Shown here: positions 59,498 through 64,000 of the stretch, one piece after another
How the letters are laid out: the number at the start of each line of letters is the position of its first letter
How positions within the stretch are numbered: the first letter of the stretch is position 1
Assembly (NCBI RefSeq): GCF_001650405.1
Contig: NZ_LWCU01000009.1
Coordinates: 1-64,000, forward strand
DNA: 64,000 nucleotides
Source of the DNA: Microbacterium sp. H83
Lineage (GTDB): Bacteria > Actinomycetota > Actinomycetes > Actinomycetales > Microbacteriaceae
Direction of reading: 5' to 3'
Position numbers and translations under genes: made by a program
Notes under the pieces: model-generated
The model's input: the letters and a program-made list of their open reading frames with translations, nothing else
Databases searched by the model: none
Told to the model about the DNA's origin: nothing

Positions 59498-60697
59498 ATG
59501 AGTGTCATCCCAGGCGCATGGCGGCGTACAGCGGCGGGGGCCGGACTGCTGGCCGACGATGGAACCGTCGCCCCCACCATCTTCGCAGAGATGTCCGCGG
59601 CCGCGGCGAGAACGGGTGCGATCAACCTCGGTCAGGGATTCCCCGACGAGGACGGTCCGGCGGAGGTGCTCGAGGCGGCGCGAGCCGCGATCTCCGCGGG
59701 CGTGAACCAGTACCCGCCGGGACGCGGGGCTCCCGACCTGCTGACCGCGATCAGTGAGCACCAGCGACGCTTCTACGGACTGGAGGTCGATCCGCAGAGC
59801 GAGGTGATCGTGACCGCAGGGGCCACCGAGGCGCTCACCGCCGCGCTGCTGGCCCTCGTCGACGGCCCGGAGGACGAGATCGTCGTCTTCGAGCCCTACT
59901 ACGACTCCTACGCCGCGGCCGCCGCGCTCGCGGGGGCGCGTCTGGTGACCGTGCCGCTGCGGGCCCCGGACTTCCAGCCCGACCTCGATCGCCTGGCAGC
60001 CGCGGTCACGGACCGCACGCGCGTGATCCTCGTCAACGACCCCCACAACCCGACCGGCGCGGTGTTCGAGCGCGAGGTCCTCGCCGAGGTCGTGCGGCTG
60101 GCCGAGCTGCACGACGCCGTCATCGTGACCGACGAGGTGTACGAGCATCTCTCCTTCCGTGCGCCGCACACGCCGATCGCGACGCTGCCCGATGCCGCGG
60201 CACGGACGCTCACGATCTCGTCCGCAGGGAAGACCTTCTCGACGACCGGATGGAAGATCGGATGGGTGCACGGTCCCGCCGAGCTCATCACGGCGGTCCT
60301 GACGGTCAAGCAGTACCTCACGTATGTGAACGGGGCGCCGTTCCAGCCCGCCGTGGCCGTGGGTCTCCGCCTCGACGACCGGTACTTCGCCGACGCGGCC
60401 GCCACGCTCGCGCGCAAGCACGAGGTGCTCGGCGCCGGACTGCGTGCGGCGGGCTTCGATGTGCACGCGCCGCAGGGAGGGTACTTCACCGTCGCGGATG
60501 CGACGGCGCTGGGGGGCGCGGATGCCGCCGCCTTCTGCCGCGAGCTGCCGCACCGGGCTGGTGTGGTGGCCATCCCGCTGAGCGCCTTCACGTCGGAGCA
60601 GAACCGGCCGCACTACGCCGGTCTGATCCGCTTCGCGGCCTGCAAGCGCATCGAGGTGCTGGAGGAGGCGGCGACTCGTCTCGCCGCGAGCTTCTGA
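59498..60697 (+). CDS. Pyridoxal phosphate-dependent class I/II aminotransferase
   Basis: A 399-residue cytoplasmic enzyme with I-N-L-G-Q-G-F-P-D, N-D-P-H-N-P-T-G, V-T-D-E-V-Y-E-H and the PLP lysine K245 in S-S-A-G-K-T-F. The order and the Q-Y-P-P-G-R-G motif suggest the methionine/kynurenine or succinyldiaminopimelate aminotransferase group, but substrate is not clear from sequence. ATG 59498 is preferred over an in-frame start at 59366 because it directly follows a leaderless -10 box and avoids overlap with htrA. Confidence 0.9.
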   Translation: MSVIPGAWRRTAAGAGLLADDGTVAPTIFAEMSAAAARTGAINLGQGFPDEDGPAEVLEAARAAISAGVNQYPPGRGAPDLLTAISEHQRRFYGLEVDPQSEVIVTAGATEALTAALLALVDGPEDEIVVFEPYYDSYAAAAALAGARLVTVPLRAPDFQPDLDRLAAAVTDRTRVILVNDPHNPTGAVFEREVLAEVVRLAELHDAVIVTDEVYEHLSFRAPHTPIATLPDAAARTLTISSAGKTFSTTGWKIGWVHGPAELITAVLTVKQYLTYVNGAPFQPAVAVGLRLDDRYFADAAATLARKHEVLGAGLRAAGFDVHAPQGGYFTVADATALGGADAAAFCRELPHRAGVVAIPLSAFTSEQNRPHYAGLIRFAACKRIEVLEEAATRLAASF

Positions 60698-60707
60698 GGT
60701 CGGAGGC

Positions 60708-61526
60708 TCAGCGAGGCCGGACGGCGTAACGCCGGACCCGCAGCGAGGGGTTCGTCTCACGGACGCGCTCGATGACGGACCGGTCGACCACCGAGACGGC
60801 GATGCCCTCGTCCGAGGCGACGCCGGCGAGCACCACGCCCTGCGGATCGACGACCTGGGAGTGCCCCACGCCGATCGGAGCCGGGTGATCGGCGGCGACG
60901 ACGTACGCCGTGTTCTCGATCGCCCGCGCCGCGAGGAGGGTGGTCCAGTGGTGCTCCTTGAGGGGCCCGCGCACCCATTCGGCAGGGATCACGAGGACGT
61001 CGGCGCCCTGATCGATCAGAGTGCGCGACACCTCCGGGAAGCGCAGGTCGTAGCAGGTCATGAGACCGAATCGGATGCCGGCGAGCTCGAAGGAGGCGGG
61101 AGTGCCGAGCTCCCCCGCCTCCACCCAGTCCGATTCGCTCTGACCGAAGGCGTCGTACAGGTGCTGCTTGCGGTACGACGCGAGCAGGCCGTCGCCGCGC
61201 ACGGCGACGACCGTGTTGCGCACATGCGCCGCGTCGGATGCGGTCTCGACGAGGCCGGCGACGATCACGACGCCGTACTCCGCGGCGAGGGCGGTGAGGG
61301 TGGCGACGAACTCGCCGTCCAGATCCTCGGCGTTCTCCGCGAGCGTCGCGTCCATCGGATTCACGAAGTAGCTGGAGTACTCGGGGAAGACGACGAGCTT
61401 CGCGCCGCGCGCCGCGGCATCCGCCGTCAGCGCCGCGATGCGATCGCGATTGCCCTCCCGCGAATCGGTCGGCGCGAACTGGCACACCGCCACGGGGACG
61501 GCGGCGGACGAGACGGGTTCGGTCAT
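60708..61526 (-). CDS. Carbon-nitrogen hydrolase (nitrilase superfamily)
   Basis: A 272-residue enzyme with the catalytic triad E49 (F-P-E-Y), K120 (Y-R-K-Q-H-L) and C158 (M-T-C-Y-D-L-R-F-P-E). It is an amidase/deaminated-glutathione-amidase-like member, substrate unknown. ATG 61526 has GGGAGGATG upstream. An alternative in-frame start six codons upstream is not needed. It is convergent with the aminotransferase gene, 10 nt apart. Confidence 0.92.
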   Translation of the reverse strand: MTEPVSSAAVPVAVCQFAPTDSREGNRDRIAALTADAAARGAKLVVFPEYSSYFVNPMDATLAENAEDLDGEFVATLTALAAEYGVVIVAGLVETASDAAHVRNTVVAVRGDGLLASYRKQHLYDAFGQSESDWVEAGELGTPASFELAGIRFGLMTCYDLRFPEVSRTLIDQGADVLVIPAEWVRGPLKEHHWTTLLAARAIENTAYVVAADHPAPIGVGHSQVVDPQGVVLAGVASDEGIAVSVVDRSVIERVRETNPSLRVRRYAVRPR

Positions 61527-61605
61527 GCTGACATCCTCCCTCATCGGTCGATGCGGGGCCTCGATTCGCCACCCCTCGGAAAGCGTGTTAGGCTATAACT
61601 CGTGC

Positions 61606-61679
61606 CGCGGGGTGGAGCAGTTCGGTAGCTCGCCGGGCTCATAACCCGGAGGTCGCAGGTTCAAATCCTGTCCCCGCAA
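61606..61679 (+). tRNA. Initiator tRNA-Met (CAT anticodon)
   Basis: A full cloverleaf with anticodon CAT at 61640-61642. The first acceptor pair is a C-A mismatch (C61606 with A61678), the initiator mark, and the anticodon stem carries three consecutive G-C pairs (GGG/CCC). The CCA end is not encoded. A TATAAC-like box lies just upstream at 61594-61599. Confidence 0.95.
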
Positions 61680-61688
61680 CGAGAATGC

Positions 61689-61744
61689 GACACAAGAAAG
61701 GCCCCTGATCAGGAGAAATCCAGATCAGGGGCCTTTCTTGTGTC
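61689..61744 (+). terminator. Long perfect hairpin after the initiator tRNA
   Basis: A 22-bp perfect stem (61689-61710 with 61723-61744) around a 12-nt loop, with GGGGCC followed by TTTCTT on the plus strand. It acts as terminator of the tRNA gene. Its length is unusual. Confidence 0.8.
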
Positions 61745-61804
61745 CCGCTTCAGCCTTGACGCCGAGCCTCCACGAAAGGTGGCCGACACCATCGCGCCCC
61801 CTGT

Positions 61805-61883
61805 CGGTCTGCAGGTCCGATGTCGATCTGCAGGGTGAGACCCGCAGGATCGGCCTGCACATGCGCATCCGCCCTGCAGACCG
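61805..61883. repeat. Cluster of CTGCAG/CCTGCA elements downstream of the tRNA
   Basis: CGGTCTGCAGG (61805-61815) is inverted as CCTGCAGACCG (61873-61883), with further CTGCAGG and GGCCTGCA copies between. The surrounding 61745-61930 holds no credible gene. The elements may be protein-binding sites or a folded RNA. Confidence 0.35.
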
Positions 61884-61930
61884 CGACAGCGGATGCCGGG
61901 GAGGCCGATACTCCGGATGCCGGAGACGCA

Positions 61931-61957
61931 GAAGGGCGCCCCTCGGGGGCGCCCTTC
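61931..61957 (-). terminator. Terminator-like hairpin after the UPF0182 gene
   Basis: GAAGGGCGCCCC (61931-61942) pairs with GGGGCGCCCTTC (61946-61957) around a 3-nt loop, 20 nt beyond the stop of the minus-strand gene. Confidence 0.6.
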
Positions 61958-61976
61958 CGACCGCGTCAGCGGGAGA

Positions 61977-64000
61977 TCACTCCCCCGCGGCGGCGGCCTC
62001 GAGCTCGAGCAGGGTGTTGACGGCATCCGTCAGCCGCTTGTCGGCCTCGGCGAACTTCGTCAGGTCGCCGGCCTTCAGTGCCGCGTCCCGGTCCGTGAGC
62101 GCCTGCTGGGCGGCGGCGAGCGCCTCCGCCTGCGCATCGGTCGGCTCGGCGGGCGTGGTCGGCACCTCACCCGTGTCCGGGTCCGGCTCCGTCGGCTCCA
62201 CCTGGTCGTCGCCTCCGGTCGCTCCCGAATCGCCGCCGAACAGCGTGTCGAGCGCCGCGGTCAGCGTGTCCTCGAACGCGACCTTGTCGCCGAAGGCGAC
62301 GAGCACCTTCTGCAGACGCGGCAGCTTGGTGCCCTCGGACGACTGGACGTACACCGGCTGGACGTAGAGCAGACCGCCTCCGACGGGGAGGGTCAGCAGG
62401 TTTCCGTAGAGGACCTCGGACTCACCCTGCTGGAGCAGGTTGAGCTGCGGCACGACGGCGGTGTCCGAGTTGTAAGTGTTCTGCACCTGACCGGGACCGG
62501 GCACCGTGGTGTCCGTATCGATCTCCAGCATCCTGAGCTGACCGTAGCCCTCGGCCTTCACGCCGGCTTCGGATCCGGCGTCCGAGTCGACCGCGAGATA
62601 ACCCATCAGGACGTCGCGGTTGCCTCCGCTGCCCGACGCAGACGGGATGAACGTCGAGAACATGGAGAACCGCGGCGAGTCCTGTCCCGGCATCTGCATG
62701 GTCAGGTAGTACGGCGGCTGGAGCACCGCGTCGCTGCGCGGGTCGTTCGGCGTCTGCCAGCGGTTGTCCTGCTGCGCGAAGGAGCCGGCCGTGTCGATGT
62801 GGTAGGTGCCGAGGATGTCGCGCTGCACCTTGAACAGATCGGTCGGGTACCGCACGTGGCTCATCAGGTCGGCGGACATGTCGCTCACCGACTTGAGCGT
62901 GGAGGGATAGATCTTCTGCCACGTCTGCAGCACCGGATCCTCGTCGTCCCACGCGTACAGCGTCACCGATCCGTCGTACGCGTCGACGGTCGCCTTCACC
63001 GAGTTGCGGATGTAGTTGATCTCGTCGATCGCGAGCGTCGGCGACGGCACGTTCGAGTCGGCGATCGCCTCGGACAGGCTCACGCTCGTCGAGTACGGGT
63101 AGGTGGAGCTCGTGGTGTAGCCGTCGATCACCCAGACGATGCGACCGTCGACCACCGTCGGATACGGGTCGCTGTCGAGCTCGAGGTACGGGGCAACCTT
63201 CTGGACGCGCGTCTTCGGGTCGCGGTCGTACAGGATCTGCGAGTCCTCGTTCACGAGGTTCGAGAAGAGGATCTGCTCCGACTGGAACTTCAGCGCGTAG
63301 AGGAGCTTGGTGAACGTGTTGCCGATCGCCGGACCGCCCTCACCCTCGAAGGTCGTCTTCGTCTCGTTCGAGCCGTCCTTGCCGCGCGGGTAGTCGATCT
63401 CGACGGGTTCGGTCCCGTCGGGCGCGCCGACGATCGAGTACTCGGGCGAGTTCTCGCCGAAGTACACCCGCGGCTCGAAGTTCTCCTGGTCGGTGAGGAA
63501 CCCGGACGACGGGATGCCGCGCTCGAGGAAGACGGGCTCGCCGTCACTCGTGCGCTGGTTGCCCGCCGCGGCGACGAGGCCGTATCCGTGCGTGTACACC
63601 GCTGCGCGGTTGTTCCAGTTGGTGACGTCGACGCCCTCCATGTCGAGGTCGCGCACCGAGACCACCGTGTCCTGCATGACCCCGTCGATCTCGTAGCGGT
63701 CGACGTCGAGGTTCTCCTGGAACTGGTAGTACCCGCGGTACTGCTCGAGCTGGCGCACCGCGGGGCTGATCACTGCGGGGTCGACGATGCGGATGGATGC
63801 CGTCGTCTCGGCGTCCTCGCGCAGCTGACCGGCCTCGGCGTCGGTCTCGGCCTCGAACGGAGTGGTCTCGAGATCGGCGACTCCGTAGGCCTCCTTCGTG
63901 CCGTCGATGTTCCTCTGGTAGAACTCCGCCTGATACGCGTTCTGGTTCGGGCGCACCTGGAAGGTCGTGACCGCCCACGGGAACCCGACGCCGACGACGA
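61977..64000 (-). CDS. UPF0182 family membrane protein, 3' part only
   Basis: The coding region runs off the right edge. The visible 674 codons cover the large extracytoplasmic domain, starting around F-P-W-A-V-T-T-F-Q-V-R-P-N-Q and including N-N-R-A-A-V-Y-T-H-G-Y-G, S-G-F-L-T-D-Q-E-N-F and L-Y-Y-G-like L-L-Y-V-Q-P-V-Y-V-Q-S, then an acidic tail. UPF0182 proteins are long actinobacterial membrane proteins with N-terminal helices, outside this window. Function is unknown. The stop is at 61977-61979. Confidence 0.92.
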   Translation of the reverse strand, partial: VVGVGFPWAVTTFQVRPNQNAYQAEFYQRNIDGTKEAYGVADLETTPFEAETDAEAGQLREDAETTASIRIVDPAVISPAVRQLEQYRGYYQFQENLDVDRYEIDGVMQDTVVSVRDLDMEGVDVTNWNNRAAVYTHGYGLVAAAGNQRTSDGEPVFLERGIPSSGFLTDQENFEPRVYFGENSPEYSIVGAPDGTEPVEIDYPRGKDGSNETKTTFEGEGGPAIGNTFTKLLYALKFQSEQILFSNLVNEDSQILYDRDPKTRVQKVAPYLELDSDPYPTVVDGRIVWVIDGYTTSSTYPYSTSVSLSEAIADSNVPSPTLAIDEINYIRNSVKATVDAYDGSVTLYAWDDEDPVLQTWQKIYPSTLKSVSDMSADLMSHVRYPTDLFKVQRDILGTYHIDTAGSFAQQDNRWQTPNDPRSDAVLQPPYYLTMQMPGQDSPRFSMFSTFIPSASGSGGNRDVLMGYLAVDSDAGSEAGVKAEGYGQLRMLEIDTDTTVPGPGQVQNTYNSDTAVVPQLNLLQQGESEVLYGNLLTLPVGGGLLYVQPVYVQSSEGTKLPRLQKVLVAFGDKVAFEDTLTAALDTLFGGDSGATGGDDQVEPTEPDPDTGEVPTTPAEPTDAQAEALAAAQQALTDRDAALKAGDLTKFAEADKRLTDAVNTLLELEAAAAGE

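Noticed and set aside
61689-61744. tRNA-adjacent repeat as an integration attachment site
   Set aside because: It is a perfect inverted repeat fitting a terminator, not a direct copy of the tRNA end, and no integrase or phage gene is near.
61805-61883. Repeat cluster as a CRISPR array
   Set aside because: Elements are very short, in both orientations and irregularly spaced, with no cas genes.
61738-62367. 209-codon plus-strand open frame after the tRNA
   Set aside because: It is mostly antisense to UPF0182 with low-complexity Ser/Ala content and no start signal.
63954-63956. GTG at 63956 as the start of the UPF0182 protein
   Set aside because: The frame continues upstream with conserved sequence to the window edge, and the family is much longer with N-terminal helices.

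Overview
This is a high-GC window with many GTG starts, a WhiB regulator, DUF3499, DUF4012 and DUF6541 proteins, LCP, UPF0182 and an RmlC-RmlD fusion. That set points to an actinomycete of the family Microbacteriaceae, most likely Microbacterium or a close relative. The identification rests on gene families and order only. I see no insertion sequence, integrase, phage gene or CRISPR array.

Layout. 1-6.1 kb: a MoxR/DUF58 island (DUF4129, DUF4350, MoxR ATPase, DUF58) facing a SpoIIM-like membrane protein, whose start codon overlaps that of a divergent RDD protein. 6.1-13 kb: a conserved actinobacterial block with DUF3499, a metallopeptidase-family protein, DUF5719, a 1024-residue glycosyltransferase/membrane protein, a WhiB2/WhmD-type regulator and manA. 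13-47 kb: a large cell-surface glycopolymer locus in several transcription units. It holds two O-antigen-ligase-like proteins, many GT2/GT4 glycosyltransferases, two ABC-2 polysaccharide exporters, a pyruvyl transferase, UDP-galactopyranose mutase, the dTDP-rhamnose pathway (rmlA, rmlB, fused rmlCD), one intact and one frameshifted acyltransferase, a flippase, DUF2304, DUF6541, a secreted lysozyme-like protein with eight repeats, DUF4012 and an LPxTG-type surface protein. 47.9-57.7 kb: LCP, purE, purK, a PH-domain protein, birA, and three CDP-glycerol-glycerophosphotransferase-like enzymes with a further GT2. 57.8-64 kb: an HtrA-like protease, an aminotransferase, a nitrilase-family hydrolase, initiator tRNA and the 3' part of a UPF0182 gene that runs off the window.

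How the genes fit together (inference): rml genes supply dTDP-L-rhamnose, glf supplies UDP-galactofuranose, and manA feeds mannose activation. The glycosyltransferases assemble chains, the ABC exporters, ligases and flippase move or join them, the acyl- and pyruvyl transferases decorate them, and LCP may attach them to the wall. The TagF-like enzymes suggest a poly(polyol-phosphate) component as well.

The main regulatory signal is a recurring leaderless-promoter layout: a TANNNT (or CANNNT) hexamer 6 or 7 nt before an ATG/GTG, seen at 16 starts, usually without a Shine-Dalgarno sequence at normal distance. It fixes several start codons. Other points of note are a structured 5' leader before the LPxTG-type gene, a 16-bp hairpin that contains both a -10 box and a start codon, a single-base frameshift splitting an acyltransferase gene, and eight tandem ~50-residue repeats in the secreted lysozyme-like protein.
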